Positions 1 to 12,120 of a DNA stretch of 64,000 bases are shown piece by piece; position 1 is the stretch's first letter; each line of letters starts with the position of its first letter. Below the pieces are notes generated by a model. That model made no database searches. It had not been told where the DNA came from and was given only the letters and a program-made list of their open reading frames with translations. The position numbers and the translations under genes are program-made. This DNA comes from Diphasiastrum complanatum (taxonomy: Eukaryota > Streptophyta > Lycopodiopsida > Lycopodiales > Lycopodiaceae), in the NCBI GenBank assembly GCA_029204225.1, contig CM055093.1, forward strand, positions 21,171,701 through 21,235,700, written 5' to 3'.

Positions 1-894
1 AATTTTTATCTAGAACTAGTAGTGTTGGGACAATGTTTTTTGATACTATCAATTTCTAGCATGGCGACCAAAGAAAAATAACCCAAACACTTTGTTTTTA
101 ATTGCCAATGTTCAAAATGCTTGACAAACATATATTGTAATTTCTACCCTCACAGACAGGTTACACCCACCTCCACTTCCACATGAACTCTCAACAGTTT
201 CCTACTGGATCTATCTCCATGCTTTTCTCATAAATGATTAGGTTCATAGAAGCAACAAAGAAGAAGATCAAAAACTGCTGAAAACAATTCCAGCGAGGTT
301 AATGGGAGAATGATCTCCAGTTTCTACACTCTGTTCAGAATAAAAAAGGTTTGTCCAATAGTCTTTTCATTTTATGTTTCAAAGCATGCTGATTTTCTGG
401 AGGATTTATGTAATGATCGCCTTGTGAAGATCCGACTAGATCTTGTTGCATACAACCAAAAGGACATCTGTGAAGCAAAACCACCCAACCAACAGGAAAT
501 GGCTAGTCAATACCCTAACCACTTCACCCCCATGCCATGTTGAATGAATGCAAGAGAGAATGGGCTCCTGGCTTCAAGGATCAAAAAATCCAATAACAAG
601 ATGGGTGAGTTTCCATGGTATATATTCTCTCCAAGAGAAGAGAATATTACCCTTAGGATCCCATGCAATTTGAATTAGCAATTGACTTTCTATTCTTGCA
701 TTATAGCAATCAAACACCATGCAAGTGTTCCTATGTCCAAAAATAGTTCTGGGCCCTCATATAATTGATTATTAATTACTTTATCGGCCAAGCCCGGAAT
801 GATGAGGCATAACTAATAACCACATACACTGGAGTGACCAGCTATCCATGTCAGAAATTATTTCAAATTTTTCATACTGGACATGGACATAACA
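1..894 (-). repeat. Possible gypsy-type 3' LTR segment (weak)
   Basis: Read on the minus strand, a purine tract (GTTTAAGGGGGGAAGA, about 897-908) is followed by TGTTATGTCC beginning at 894. That is the order polypurine tract then LTR start seen at the 3' end of LTR retrotransposons. The short minus reading frame just before it (to about 1002) has a basic peptide (ARSKDRTCLRGEEC) that could be a polyprotein tail. No second LTR copy, primer site or clear domain was found, so this is a suggestion only. The + strand reading frame at 310-543 matches nothing I recognise. Confidence 0.25.
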
Positions 895-1020
895 TTCTTC
901 CCCCCTTAAACAAGTTCTGTCCTTTGAACGAGCAACTAGAAAAGATCCACATTTGTATACTTTTAATTCTTTTCCATGAATCATTATCCTCAATCTAACC
1001 ATCCAACCTAATCAAGCACT

Positions 1021-1999
1021 CAAAGATAGAACGATTTCTCAATTGATTATCTCTGATTCTGAGTACTCTTTCATGTTCCAAAGGTACATTGAGCGATAAG
1101 TCCTCCTAAAGGGCAAAATCTTCAATATATCCAACTGTCATCATCATATAAACTAAGTTCACATGATACATTGGATGAGCAGTCGACCAAAACCTGAAGA
1201 TCAAGTTCAAAAGCTAACAAATCATAACTTTCACATTTACCCTGAAAGTCAATCCTTAGTCTGATTTCAATATCACATAAGTACTTAGAGATGGAATAAT
1301 TCTCGTACTATATCTGCCTTTAGAAGTACACTAAGAGAGAAATTTTTCTATTGGGCCTGATTCTCTCCAATCTAGTAACGTCACCTTCATTTAACCTCAA
1401 TTTACATGAATCTATGGGTGAAATGTCACCTTACATTAAAAATCAATGTTCAAAAGTTAAAGATCCAAACAATTATAGTCCAAGACTATCCCCAATCACT
1501 TGTAGACCTGTCATAAATGCTTCTTAGTACCAAGACACTTATAATTTTTTAAAAACTAAAGTACAAAAATGCATCCTACCAAAATCTCTTAGGAGATCCA
1601 TCAAGATAAAAATGACTTTAACTCAGTCCTAAGTACCCTAGATACTCTCTTGAGTTAATTAAGAAACCTTGAGTTTTTATTTTTCCAAAGCTTAGTATTT
1701 TTCTGTCTCTCCTTACAGTTTTTCTTTGAGCTAGACCGACATATCGGATGAGGACGACACCGACGAATCAGGAACCCGCAAGTTAATTCCAAGATGATTT
1801 ATCGGGCATGGACGAACTATCGAACCTCATCTACTTGGGCGTGAAGTTTTTCAAACTATGACGATACAGCGCCGCCATGCAACATTAACAAAGATGTACT
1901 TAACGATTGTTTATTTAGCTAAACTTTTAGCTAATCAAATCTTGTAATCTAATCCAGTATGATGTATGTATTGGATAGACATGCATAGAGAATATACAT
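1021..1999. other. AT-rich stretch with no recognisable gene
   Basis: Stops occur in all frames, no splice-bounded coding block was recognised, and there is no simple repeat. It may be decayed retroelement sequence next to the gypsy remnant to its right. Confidence 0.4.
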
Positions 2000-2293
2000 A
2001 GCCTAAACGTAACACTCAGAGTGAGGTGCGTATCAAGGCAGTAGCTAGTTCATTCGCGAGAGAGAATACCTCTGTAGTGGGTTTCTTTCCTTGCCTATCC
2101 TCAACCCAAGATCTAATCAATCTAGCATCGAGGAGAAGAAGTTAGTTGTCACGTGTAGATTCGTTTCCATGAGAGCGATAGCAAAGTTCAGATTTCAGCA
2201 TGAATGGAAGATTCACATCTAACTCTACCATCCACTAACCCTAAGCATTAACACTACATCCATTAACACTAGATCCACGATGAAGATAGCTTA

Positions 2294-2351
<58 letters not shown>

Positions 2352-2847
2352 TTCTCTCTCATAAAAAGTATAAAAACATGCAATCCCAATAACAATCAGA
2401 TCCAACAATTAACAAAACACAATAAAAGCATGAGAGAGAGAGGAAAAGTGATAAAGAGCAAAGACATTCATAAATGCATTTCACAAGAGAACCAATCTGC
2501 TTTATTGAAATGAAGATATGTACATGTGTAGCAAACTCGAGTTGGTCCCTATTTATAGTAGAGAGGAGGACCTTGGCCTCTGAATCCTATTGGTCCATTT
2601 TCGCCTTCCTAAAAAAAAAGAGTGGGAACCATCCAAATTGGAGGGAAACCTAACTTTATTCACTAACTTGACATTTAGGCTGCGACATTAATAGTCTCAC
2701 AAAAAGGCCTAAAGTTCTTTTATTAACTTTCTAATTAATCAAATCTCTATGTGATCATCGGCATGGACTTACACACGCAGGGTGCCAAATCCCTCTCACT
2801 TATTAACTAGGGTTAGGGTTGCCTTGGGATTTGCAAACCCTCCAACA
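2000..2847 (-). repeat. Probable 3' LTR of the adjacent gypsy remnant
   Basis: On the minus strand a purine tract (TGGTGGGAGA, about 2851-2860) is followed at 2847 by TGTTGG, a typical LTR start. About 290 bp into the putative LTR is a TATA-like box (CTATAAATAG, + coordinates 2549-2558), as expected for an LTR promoter. The stretch also contains a (CT)n tract at about 2297-2349. The far end is not defined because no second LTR was found; 2000 is approximate. Element assignment rests on position downstream of the RT/RNase H remnants. Confidence 0.4.
2297..2349. repeat. (CT)n microsatellite
   Basis: About 26 CT units with one interruption, inside the putative gypsy LTR. Any short reading frame across it (poly Ser-Leu) is an artefact of the repeat. 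Confidence 0.95.
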
Positions 2848-3349
2848 GTATCTCCCACCAAAACTGGTGGCGGTCCTACGACACCTGCGAGATGCAGTTA
2901 CTGTGGGCTTTTATTTGCTTCACGTCGAATCTTTATTAAATGATATTGCGTCTTCTCCATAAAATCGAGTCGGGTAGTGTTGAATCTAAATTGTGTGACA
3001 AAAAACAACGGTGGGCTCCGGCGATCCACTTTGAAGTTGTCCAGACTGTGAATTGAAATTTCCAGGAGCCTCCCATCATTGCGACACGAAAATACAATCT
3101 AGCCACTAACAGCTGATCCTTAATGCTCTTTGACGCCATTGGCTTAATTGAATGGCAGAGGAGGAAGACAATCATCCCATCGCATTGTCATTGCCTCACT
3201 GTCGGATCAGGAGAGTGTATATACTCCCGTTGATATGCTTGTAGTACCCGGTGGAAATCCACTGAAATTTTCCAACTGTAAGGTTGGTGGATGATTGGCC
3301 AGTTCGACGTATGGATAGTAATTGGTACGTAATATGGATCTACATGCAA

Positions 3350-3520
3350 TTGGCGAGGGCTGGCCTTCACGTTATGTTGTTGAATAGTTCTTCTCCGGAT
3401 CTGTAAGCTATCTGCTTGCAAATTGTATTGGATAGTCCTTCTTATAGTCACCTTACTGCGTAAAAAATGATCCAATTGCATATTTTGAGACATCAGTGTG
3501 AACATAAAACTCAATCATCC
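3350..3520 (-). pseudogene. Ty3/gypsy RNase H domain, broken
   Basis: Minus-strand translation gives the start of a gypsy RNase H, HTDVSKYAIGSFF, followed by IQFAS and LTDPEKNYSTT. These correspond to the family pattern in which an Asp-containing HTDAS motif leads to FASR.L and EKNY. In-frame stops interrupt it (after the GSFF segment and after NYSTT), and it is in a different frame from the reverse transcriptase just upstream. It is therefore a dead relic. Downstream (2936-3175) I see no convincing integrase. Confidence 0.7.
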
Positions 3521-3621
3521 AAGTATTGGTGCTGAAGTTAATGCTTTTTCTAATTTTTCAAAGGCTTCTACCGCCTCTATTGTCCAAATAGGAACAATAG
3601 TCAGTTTGTATATAGGTCTTG

Positions 3622-4486
3622 CTAAATTCGCAAAGAAGATAATAAAAATTTGATATAGTTCGCATGACCCATAAACACATAAACTCCACGAATTGTTGGC
3701 AATTCCACAATAACCTTGATTTTAGAATAATCTGTGGCAATGCCATGTCTCGATATCACATGGCCAAGCACAACTCCGTGGGAAACCCATATCTGGCATT
3801 TTTTTGGATTTAGAAAAATTTGATACTTACGACATCTTTCAAATACTTCCTCCAATCGATCCAGGTGGTCTATATCTGTGCTATGGACTCCAAGGTCATC
3901 CAAGTAAATTTCAAGAAATTTCTCTAGATAATCTTTAAAAGCAAATTGCATTACTCTTTGGAACGAACTTGGTGCATTACAGAGTCCAAACGGTATTACT
4001 TTGTAAGCATAGGTGCCCCATTCTGTTGCAAAAGCTGTTTTGTGGTGATCTGCAGTTGCAATTTTGACCTGGTTGTAACCACTAAATCCATCCAGAAAAC
4101 TATAAGCTTCCACTCCAGCAAGGCGGTCCAAAATGCTTTCAGTAAAAGATAACGGAAAGTAATCCTTCAGCGTCACTTTGTTCAAGGCCTTGAGATTCAC
4201 ACAAATTCTCAATTTCTCATTCTTTTTAAGAACAATGAGAATCGGTGAAACCCATTCTATATGCTCGATCTCATAAACAAAATCGGCGTCAAGCAGTCTT
4301 TGAAGCTCTTTCTTTATCAGATTCGCAACATTAGGATTACAGCGATAAAACTTTGTAACCTTTGGAACTGCATCAGGTATTAAAGGTATGATATGTTCAA
4401 TAACTAACGTCGGAATACCCTTGAGTTCTTGATAAGTCCATGCAAAGCAATCTCGATACTTAATAAGTAATGTTTAGAGCGCTTGA
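3622..4486 (-). pseudogene. Ty3/gypsy reverse transcriptase fragment
   Basis: One open minus frame of about 288 codons without an initiating Met. It contains, in order, FAWTYQELKGIP (the usual gypsy lead-in), IPDAVPKVTKFYRCNPNVA, WVSPILIVLKKN, the RT core (FSGYNQVKIA, KTAFATEWGTY, PFGLCNAPSSFQRVM), the catalytic loop IYLDDLGVHS (YLDD) and LNPKKCQ, then GHVISRHGI. The catalytic Asp pair is present. The frame then runs into a stop before RNase H, which continues in another frame. It lies between a gypsy linker remnant and a probable LTR, all on the minus strand. A truncated, inactive copy. Confidence 0.88.
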
Positions 4487-4553
4487 AACTATTCAGGATT
4501 AAGTTATGATCCAACTTGTACAATTTTTTCTGGTTCTCCTGGTTCAGCAAGAT

Positions 4554-5230
4554 TCATAGGCTATGTCCTAGCTGGGCCATCGTAAATATCTTTCGATTAT
4601 GACACTTGTTCTTCGGGTTCACGATGTGATTTGGGTAATATGATGTCTTGCTAGAACTCTGACTTGTAGAATCATCTTTGACTTTTCTTTTGCCTTTATC
4701 CCATAAGGGGGGCACATTCTTTGAATCAATCTTTTGAGGAGGATTTTCCCATTTCAGGACCGTATTATAATTTTGCTTGGCTTGTTTCTTCGTCATTGAC
4801 CATGTGATCCTATCTTCCTTCAATATAACTGCTTTTGACGGTTTTATTGTTGGTTCATCAGGAATATTACGCACTCCAAATATGGTCGGTGGATCCATAT
4901 GATTTAGAATCTACTCATCAGTAAGTTCTGCATTGTCATTGTAAGTCAAGGCATGACTCACAAGAATGAGTTCATCTTCAATTGGATCTGGTATAGGCTT
5001 CGTTGATATCCAACCTACATTCAGCACATTCAATGGAAAAGTGATCGGTGTATCCAAGGTTCGATCCAATAATGAAATCTCATTCAAATCTAACTGATTA
5101 TCTTATTGACACATATATTCTGCTATACAATCAATCGTTGCAAGGGCTTCATTCCAGTTGATAGTATCGGTTTGAGAATCGTAATAAACTCCCAAATTTT
5201 TTATTGGTCGGTCACAAGTATGATCCATTG
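4554..5230 (-). pseudogene. Gypsy polyprotein linker remnant (protease-RT region)
   Basis: Minus-strand frames here contain polar, charged sequence (for example PTIFGVRNIPDEP and WSMTKKQAKQNYNTVLKW) with in-frame stops, directly upstream of the gypsy RT. No zinc knuckle or protease DSGA/DTGA motif was found. The position suggests the variable region between gag/protease and RT. At about 5235 it abuts a copia gag fragment in the same orientation, so two unrelated retroelements are joined here. Confidence 0.45.
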
Positions 5231-5238
5231 TTGATGAA

Positions 5239-5983
5239 TCAACATCCTCTTTTTGAACCACTGGTTTGATAGTCAGACATCACAAAAGTATCATCGTTTG
5301 CATCTTGAACATCCAAACCATCCTCATCAAGAGTAAAATTACCTTGCTCATCTCCTTGATCTCTCTTCTTCTTGTAGCACTCACTTCCAAAGTGTCCATT
5401 GATGCCACAATAGAAGTACTTGAGCTTTGATATATCCTTATTTTTGCCATTTGAAGAAGCATCCACTTGATCTTGCCCTTTAGGCCACTTACTTTTGCCT
5501 TTTCCCTTGAATTTGCCCTTGATGAACATAGTCTCCTCTCCAACTTGAATTTGCCCTTGATGAACATAGTCTCCTCTCCAACTTGAGATGTTGATGAAGA
5601 AGCATCCACTTGAATTTGCCCTTGATGAACATAGTCTTCTCTCCAACTTGAGATGTTGATGAAGATCCACCTCTTGATTGAAGCCTATATTCTTCATTGA
5701 TCAAGATCTCTTGAAAGTCAATCAAACTTGGCAAAGTATTTTGAATAGCAATACTTTGAACAATGTTAGCATGAGCATCCAACAATCCAGTAAGAATAAC
5801 TTGAACAAGCTCTCCTTCCTTAATGCTTTCATCAATGCAAGCCAACTCATCATTCAATGCTTTCACTCTCAAAATAAAAGTATTTGGACTTACTTCATTC
5901 TTTTGCAAACAAGAAAAGATTTGCCTTCTTAGAGTCAACACTCTAGAAGTAGACTTGGATTCATAAGTGTGTATGAAATACAT
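5239..5983 (-). pseudogene. Ty1/copia gag fragment with zinc knuckle
   Basis: The minus-strand product shows the copia gag (UBN2-type) signature: SRVLTLRRQIF, NTFILRVKALNDELA, EGELVQVILTGL and IQNTLPSL, then a CCHC zinc knuckle (CGINGHFGSEC). The N-terminal third is missing: the similarity stops at about 5975. The middle is disturbed by a 38-bp tandem repeat that changes frame, so gag is split over at least two frames. No protease motif follows. It resembles the gag of the 19-23.6 kb copia element (shared SRVL.LR.QI and ELVQ.), so it is a related older copy. Confidence 0.8.
5505..5662. repeat. Minisatellite inside copia gag
   Basis: Three copies of a unit of about 38 bp (TTGAATTTGCCCTTGATGAA followed by CATAGTCTYCTCTCCAAC) start near 5507, 5545 and 5611. 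The last two copies also share an AGATGTTGATGAAG tail. The units sit between the gag core and the zinc knuckle and put the reading into different frames. Confidence 0.85.
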
Positions 5984-7090
5984 ATAACAAGTATATAAAT
6001 CAGATATTTACTTTGGTTGACCACAAATTGTGATATGTGTCCTTGTAACATATATTGTTTGGTTGTAGATCTTTTTTTAGTAGAAAAGGTGTCTACAATA
6101 TCTAAACAAACTCTTTAATGAGTTGATATTGAGTGAAAAAAAATGTTGTTATGATATGAGATAACTCCTTGGGATTAAAATAAATGACAAATTAGATATC
6201 TAGATGAGAATTTAGACTTATGCAATTGGTGACATTGTATTTGAGCCTATATGGAAGACTTTTGGTAGTATATATAAAAGATAATTTAAAAAGAGAATGT
6301 AAGGGTGTTGTTAACCCAATCTACTCTCCCTATGTCACACCTAGACCCTACTCTTTGTCTATTCATACAAACAATACATATGCACATATATACAAGCTTA
6401 TTTTTTGATTACACACACACACACACACACCTCATTAAGAAATGCTCTCATGATTTACTTGCTTATTTTGGTCACTATGATCACAATGAACGAATGACTT
6501 TGTTAACATTGTACAATACTCTTAATGTTAACAATGAAAAAATTCATGTGAACAATCTTCTAATCCCCTCAATATGGTTGTCACTACTAACAGGTATGAA
6601 GAGTTGAAGTGCCATGAAATGATCATGAATTTACTACTCATTGATGCTTAACTTTCATGAACGAGGTTTCCTTTGAACTGTACTGCTTTTGTTTAAACAT
6701 TTGGTTACACTTAAACTATTTTTAATATAAATGGTATAATGGGTTTAGTAATATGAATTGGATTAGACATGTCTGTTAAAGTCTATATAGACTTATTTGT
6801 GGATGGTAATGCTCTGACAATTTGAAATTGATAGTGCAATAAATATTTCTCTAAGTTGTTACTTACGATAAGGGATGATGTTTCGATAAGCATTTTGAAA
6901 AGGGTAATGACATATAGTTTTTAACTCTACTTTAAAACTAGTCTGAATGTAATTGGTAGTCGTACTTATGTAATTGTTGACTTTTAAGCACTGATTATAC
7001 ATTGTTAATCTTATAATTTTGTAACTTTTGTGAAGTTTTTAGCACATGTGAACTTCACCACACACTCTATAGGATCTTACTGAGGTGTTG
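5984..7090. other. Non-coding AT-rich stretch
   Basis: No recognisable gene. It contains a (CA)n tract at about 6408-6432. Short frames at 6220-6607 do not resemble any family known to me. Confidence 0.45.
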
Positions 7091-7099
7091 TGATTGCAC

Positions 7100-8615
7100 A
7101 TGAATGATCCAAGTGATGGGGCAAGGGAGAGAGAAGAACACAAACAGAGAAGAGAGTAGGAATATTGCGGAACAGCCCTCCCGTTACAATCAGCTGCTAG
7201 ATGCAAAAGCAGTCTAATAGAAAGCTTATGCTAAATATAATCACAGCTTTAAGTGTTTTAATTGCCCAACAGGATCTTAAAAATTAATTCATACTCACAA
7301 AAACAAGAGTACAGTCCACTAAAGAGATTAAAAATGGTTTTTGTGTGGTATTACTGAAAAATGGATTCAATGTGAAGTTTGGTTCTGAAATAGCTGGAAA
7401 GAACAGAATGATATTGCGAGTTCCTCAGGCGTCAAAGATAGCCATCGTCTGATAAAAAACTGAGGAGTTGTAGACGTTCGTGTTCTTATCAGAGTGAGCA
7501 AACAAGCGCGATCAAACAACGATAAAGTGCATTCAATCGCAACAAGCATTCATCTATGTTATACACCAATAGAAAAGCATGCTGCTGTTATATTACACTG
7601 AAGCACAATAAAATAGCAATTACAACCAAAATGACGGCGTAACTAGGAGGCTCAAAATCATTCGTCTCATGGACGGAACGTCTCGAGTAATCTGTGCTGG
7701 GATGATCTATTTATAGATTGCATCCATGTATTAACTACATTAAATGTTTGTCACCTAATAAGCTATTGTACTTGGAACTATATGGCTTTTGTGACAATTG
7801 TACATAGTGTATACTGTCAACCCGTAAGGAATTTTGATGTGGACGAGGACGTCGCAAATTCTCTCACTTCGCATTTTACATGAAGTGGTTTTCTCTCACT
7901 TCACAAATTTCGAAAAGTGGTTGAGAACGTTCCTCATTCAAAATAGACAACCTTCGTTTTTTCTCTCTCTTTGGGTTTTTGCAAAAAAGTCGAAGGTGCC
8001 CTAAAACAGTTCAACTCTTGAAAGTAGATGACCTTCGAGAATTTTCTTTCTCTTCACATTTTTGCGAAAAAGCCGAAGGTGCCCTGAAATGGTTGAACTT
8101 TGAACTGTGGCAAAATAGTTTAAACTTTGAATTGTTGCAAAATAGTTTAAACTGTTGAACTATGCTAGTTTCGCATTTTGGGAAAATGTGAAAAAGGTGA
8201 CACTGTGGAAAACATAGTTCATTTCTGCAAACTGTTGCGACACTTAGAGTATTTTTGCAGATTGTCGCAAAAGTAATGTATTTATGCAAACTTGTTCTAA
8301 ATGCTAATTTCGTGAAAGTCCTTGAAGATGGCCAAGTCTTCAATGACTTCAAGTAATTGAACTTAACATCTGAACTTGAAATTATGACAGGATTGGTTAC
8401 CCTTTGCTGGAGATCAGTCGGAAGCCCGTTGTAGACGTTCTTCAAATAAATTGGCTATCTAACTTTGTGATTCCTACAGGTATCAGATGAGCAGATGTAG
8501 AACCAAAGTTGGTTTCACCTGACCCTAGATCAATGATCAATAAACGTGTAGGAAGAATCATGAAATAGAAATTAGTCATTCACCAAGGAGACAATTGTGG
8601 GCTTAATTTTCAACA
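7100..8615 (-). repeat. Probable copia 3' LTR (far end undefined)
   Basis: On the minus strand the purine tract TTAAGGGGGAC (8616-8626) is followed at 8615 by TGTTGAAAAT, the classic start of copia LTRs, directly downstream of a copia RNase H fragment. A TATA-like box (CTATAAATAG on the minus strand, 7707-7716) lies about 900 bp inside. The lower boundary near 7100 is a guess because no matching 5' LTR was found. Confidence 0.5.
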
Positions 8616-8628
8616 GTCCCCCTTAAGG

Positions 8629-8916
8629 TCACGGTTGGTGCCTTAGTATCTTTGTCAGGTTCAACATGTTGAAGAACTTCTGATGCTTGATCCTGGGAAG
8701 CGCTTTGGTGAAGATGTCTACGACCATTTCTGTTGTGGAGTAGTATTGAAGGATCACTTGCCCCGAGAAAATTTTCTCCCGAATGAAATGATACTGGATT
8801 TCTATGTGCCTACATTTGCCATGAAATCTGGGATTCAATGACAGTGAAATACAGTGCCTCTGCATCCACTCCCACATTTGAATTGTCTTGTTATGTGTTT
8901 TCTCTTCGTTTAGCAT
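8629..8916 (-). pseudogene. Ty1/copia RNase H C-terminus
   Basis: The minus-strand product carries the end of a copia polyprotein: NPRFHGKCRHIEIQYHFIRE, GQVILQYYSTTEMVVDIFTK, ALP. These match the family hallmarks NP..H.R.KHIE..YHF.RE and T.....DIFTK.L near the C-terminus of RNase H. It is followed within a few bases by a polypurine tract and LTR start. The upstream RT and integrase are absent, so only the 3' end of the element remains. Confidence 0.85.
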
Positions 8917-9307
8917 GTTTAGGAAAGGAGAGGACGTCGTCGGATTTGCAGTAAATGGACGTCACGCGCAGTAAATGGACGTGACAAAAACAAAAAAAAA
9001 TGAAAAAGGGAGGCGAGGTCCCGGGCAGCTCCCGTCACGCGGTGCTGGGCTGAGCTGGCTGCCCGCGTGCAGGCAAGCGCAAGGGGGGGGGGCACGGGGC
9101 AGTGCGAACGCTACCCGTCATGCGTTAGTGCTGCCCCCACTAAAGTTTTATATAATATAGATACCCTTAGGCATTGATTTCAATGTTAACTTTTGAAAGA
9201 CGAAATTGAACATCTATACCAATGCAAAAAATTGATACCCATTTGGCCCAACCCAATGAACACTCTAGCTCTACCTCTAGCATCTACCCATGTTATATAA
9301 ATGCAAA

Positions 9308-10006
9308 ATGGCTGCCATATCCAGCAGGAATAGATCTTCACTATTGCCTACTTGCAAATCCATGGTTTTGCTGATAGTCTTTGGATCTATCCTCTTTTGC
9401 TTGCTCTGGATTAGCAGCAGCAGCAGCAGCAATAATACATTAGTTTCTCCTCTCAAGCCAAAGCCAACCCATAATTCCGATGTGCGAAAGATGAAAAGGA
9501 TCCAAGAAATGCAAGTGAAGAGCCCATCTCTTTATCTTGGCCGCTTAGGGTCAATGATGGTGGATATGCTGGATTTAGATCTGCCTTTCACTCTCTTTGC
9601 TCCTTCTGAGTCATATTTTCACAGCCTCTTAGCACGGCAGAAGCCTGCTTCTCGTAATCAAGAGGAAGCTATTCTTGGATCTAGTGTCAACCTTACCCAA
9701 ACAGCAGAAGATAAAGAGGAAGTATATGCGATTGTGTCTCGGATTTTAGGTTTCAGTGCTGTTCCTAAACTTATTCAAGCCCAGGCGGTTCCTTTAGGTG
9801 GGGAGATGGAGCTGGAGTCTATCTCAGGCTATAAATTATATTTATCCAAAGATGCGAACAGAGGTTTCCTGGTGAACAATCTAACATGGGAAGTTTGTGA
9901 GTTCAAGAGAGGGCAATTGATGGTACATTTGGTCAGCGGTGTGCTCATGGATTCTGAATTTGAGCGCTCTATGATCTTTGAAGACAATTTTGAAGAAGAT
10001 ACATAG
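9308..10006 (+). CDS. FAS1 (fasciclin) domain-containing membrane protein
   Basis: An intronless reading frame of 232 residues from the ATG at 9308. I chose 9308 because its context (AAAATGG) is favourable, while the in-frame ATG 18 bp upstream has a poor context. The N-terminus has a short basic stretch and one hydrophobic segment (about residues 20-38, VLLIVFGSILFCLLW) that looks like a signal anchor, then a Ser-run. The rest resembles a single FAS1 domain: DLPFTLFAPSESYF corresponds to the H1 motif, and LMVHLVSGVLMDSEF to the end of the domain. FAS1 domains in plants act in cell adhesion and wall-associated glycoproteins. This one lacks AG-glycomodule Pro runs and a C-terminal GPI signal, so it resembles the single-domain plant FAS1 proteins rather than classical FLAs. 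Exact function unknown. A plausible polyadenylation signal (AATAAA) lies near 10490. It is the only intact-looking host gene in the window. Confidence 0.75.
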   Translation: MAAISSRNRSSLLPTCKSMVLLIVFGSILFCLLWISSSSSSNNTLVSPLKPKPTHNSDVRKMKRIQEMQVKSPSLYLGRLGSMMVDMLDLDLPFTLFAPSESYFHSLLARQKPASRNQEEAILGSSVNLTQTAEDKEEVYAIVSRILGFSAVPKLIQAQAVPLGGEMELESISGYKLYLSKDANRGFLVNNLTWEVCEFKRGQLMVHLVSGVLMDSEFERSMIFEDNFEEDT

Positions 10007-10689
10007 AATGTTTCTTGCTAAATACAAGGCTGCAGCATATGCAATGCTGAAAAACTATCTTCGACTTCGCTTAAGGTTTATCGTTTTTCGGCAGATGCAG
10101 CAGAAGAAGACTGAAGTGCCTGAGGGCCCCAGCATTTTTTCAAGAAGCAGCTATAGCATGGAGCACCAAAACGTCTTTGGAAATTGGACCTGAGCAGCTG
10201 AACTTTGAGGCTAGATTACATTTCCCATTCCCAGATTATTTTCCATTATGTTTGGCAATTGCTTGAAATTGAACATCTTGCTTCATTTTGGAGCTGAGGT
10301 ATGTGTCCAGATCATACATAGACTAGACATCTTTGGCCTTCAACAGAATAGTTTAGTCCATTGATACATAACAGAAACTTGAATTGAATTTACAAGAAGG
10401 CTGCAACTTTATCTTCCTTTTTGCCATTTTTAGATACGAAATCAAAAACTTGTCTACAACGACTTTCAATGGTGTTCCTAGCTCTTTCTTAATAAAGGCT
10501 TAGTCATACGAGAATAGATCAATATCTGGTCTGGTATGGTTATACCTTTTTTAGATGAAATTTGGGTGGGGATTTGTCATGTTGAATGATGGGATTTTAT
10601 TCTTAAGTTTGATAGATGATAGTAGTAAGTTATTTCCTTGTTTCTTGAAGATTGCAAGAGGCAACATGCATTAATCGTCAATTTTAAGC
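10007..10689 (+). other. Downstream flank and probable 3' UTR of the FAS1 gene
   Basis: No separate gene seen. A short frame overlaps the FAS1 stop, but it has no recognisable domain and is most likely untranslated sequence. AATAAA occurs near 10490. Confidence 0.4.
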
Positions 10690-10692
10690 GCT

Positions 10693-10734
<42 letters not shown>

Positions 10735-10827
10735 TCACATTATTGCTATTTTTCTGTTCAAAACCCTAAAAAACCCTAATCCTAAAAAACGTTAGCCTTA
10801 AACAACACTTACTCTCTCTCCCTCCAC

Positions 10828-10868
<41 letters not shown>

Positions 10869-10997
10869 TCTCTCTCTCTCAACCTCCGTCTCTCCCTCTC
10901 ACCTCCCATCTCCTCTCCACTCTCTCCTTCATCCGCCTCTCCACTCGCCATCTCCTCTCCCTCTTCGCTCCACCCATTTCTCTCTCTCTCTCTCCCT

Positions 10998-11061
<64 letters not shown>

Positions 11062-11967
11062 TCACCCTCCGTCTCTCCATCTCACCTCCCATCTCGCACT
11101 CCACTCTCTCCTTCATCCGCCTCTCTCCACCCGCCATCTCCTCTCCTTCGCCTCCTCTTTCATTGCCGACCGCTCAATCCGCTGCCAAGCCTGCACCGCA
11201 CCATCATTGCAGATCTGAATTACACTAACGCTAGCTACCGCCTTCACGCCATCGCCATAGCCCAATCGTGCATTGCATCTTAAAGGTTTCTATACCTTTC
11301 GGGCCTCTCTCTAGAAAATTATGGAAACTCTCTAAAAAATTCTGTTTCCAGAACCTTAAAAAAACACGTGTTTTCTTTCTACAATCAACGTCTTTGCCTT
11401 TCAAACCCGCTTCAAAGCTATCAATGACGTTTTAGGGCAAACATGGCCCAATCAAAACGCACGAAACGCGTTTTCTCTATCATTGCTCACATTCTCTCTC
11501 TCTCTCTCTCTCTCTATCATTGCTCACATTCTCTCTCTCTCTCTCTCTCTCTCCAACACCTACATTCTGGCTATTTTTTATCCCTCAACCCTAAAAAACC
11601 CTAACCCTAAATAAAAACTCTAAAAAACCTAAAAGCCAGCACTCTCCTCTCTCCCCTTGCTCACCCATTCCCTCTCTCTCTAACCTTCTCCCTCTCGAAT
11701 CTCCTCTCGTGCTTTCCCTCTCTCCTCGCTCACCCATCCGCTTTCTCTCTATCTCTATACGCACCTTATCTCCTTTCTCTCTCTCCTCTCACGCTATCCC
11801 TCATCAAAAACCTCTGCTCTTCATCGTCGTCCTCATGATCCGCCACTCCTTCCCATCCTTGTGACAACTCTCTCTCTTTCATGAATGAATGAATCACACA
11901 TTGAACATTTCAATTTCATGATTCTACATTTCAGAAAATAACAAAAAAGCAAATCCTTCAAGCCTAT

Positions 11968-12009
<42 letters not shown>

Positions 12010-12088
12010 GCATTCTCTCTCTCTCTGCATCTAGAGAACCTCTCTCTCTACCTCTCTATTCTAGCGCTCCCTCTAGATGAAGATCGCA

Positions 12089-12120
<32 letters not shown>

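Noticed and set aside
9978-10193. + strand 71-codon frame overlapping the FAS1 gene end
   Set aside because: No domain, starts inside the FAS1 coding region in another frame, and reads as 3' UTR.
10766-11137. Open minus frame of Arg-Glu repeats
   Set aside because: Encoded by GA dinucleotide repeats; a six-frame artefact. The same applies to similar frames at 18836, 42747, 57797 and 63598.
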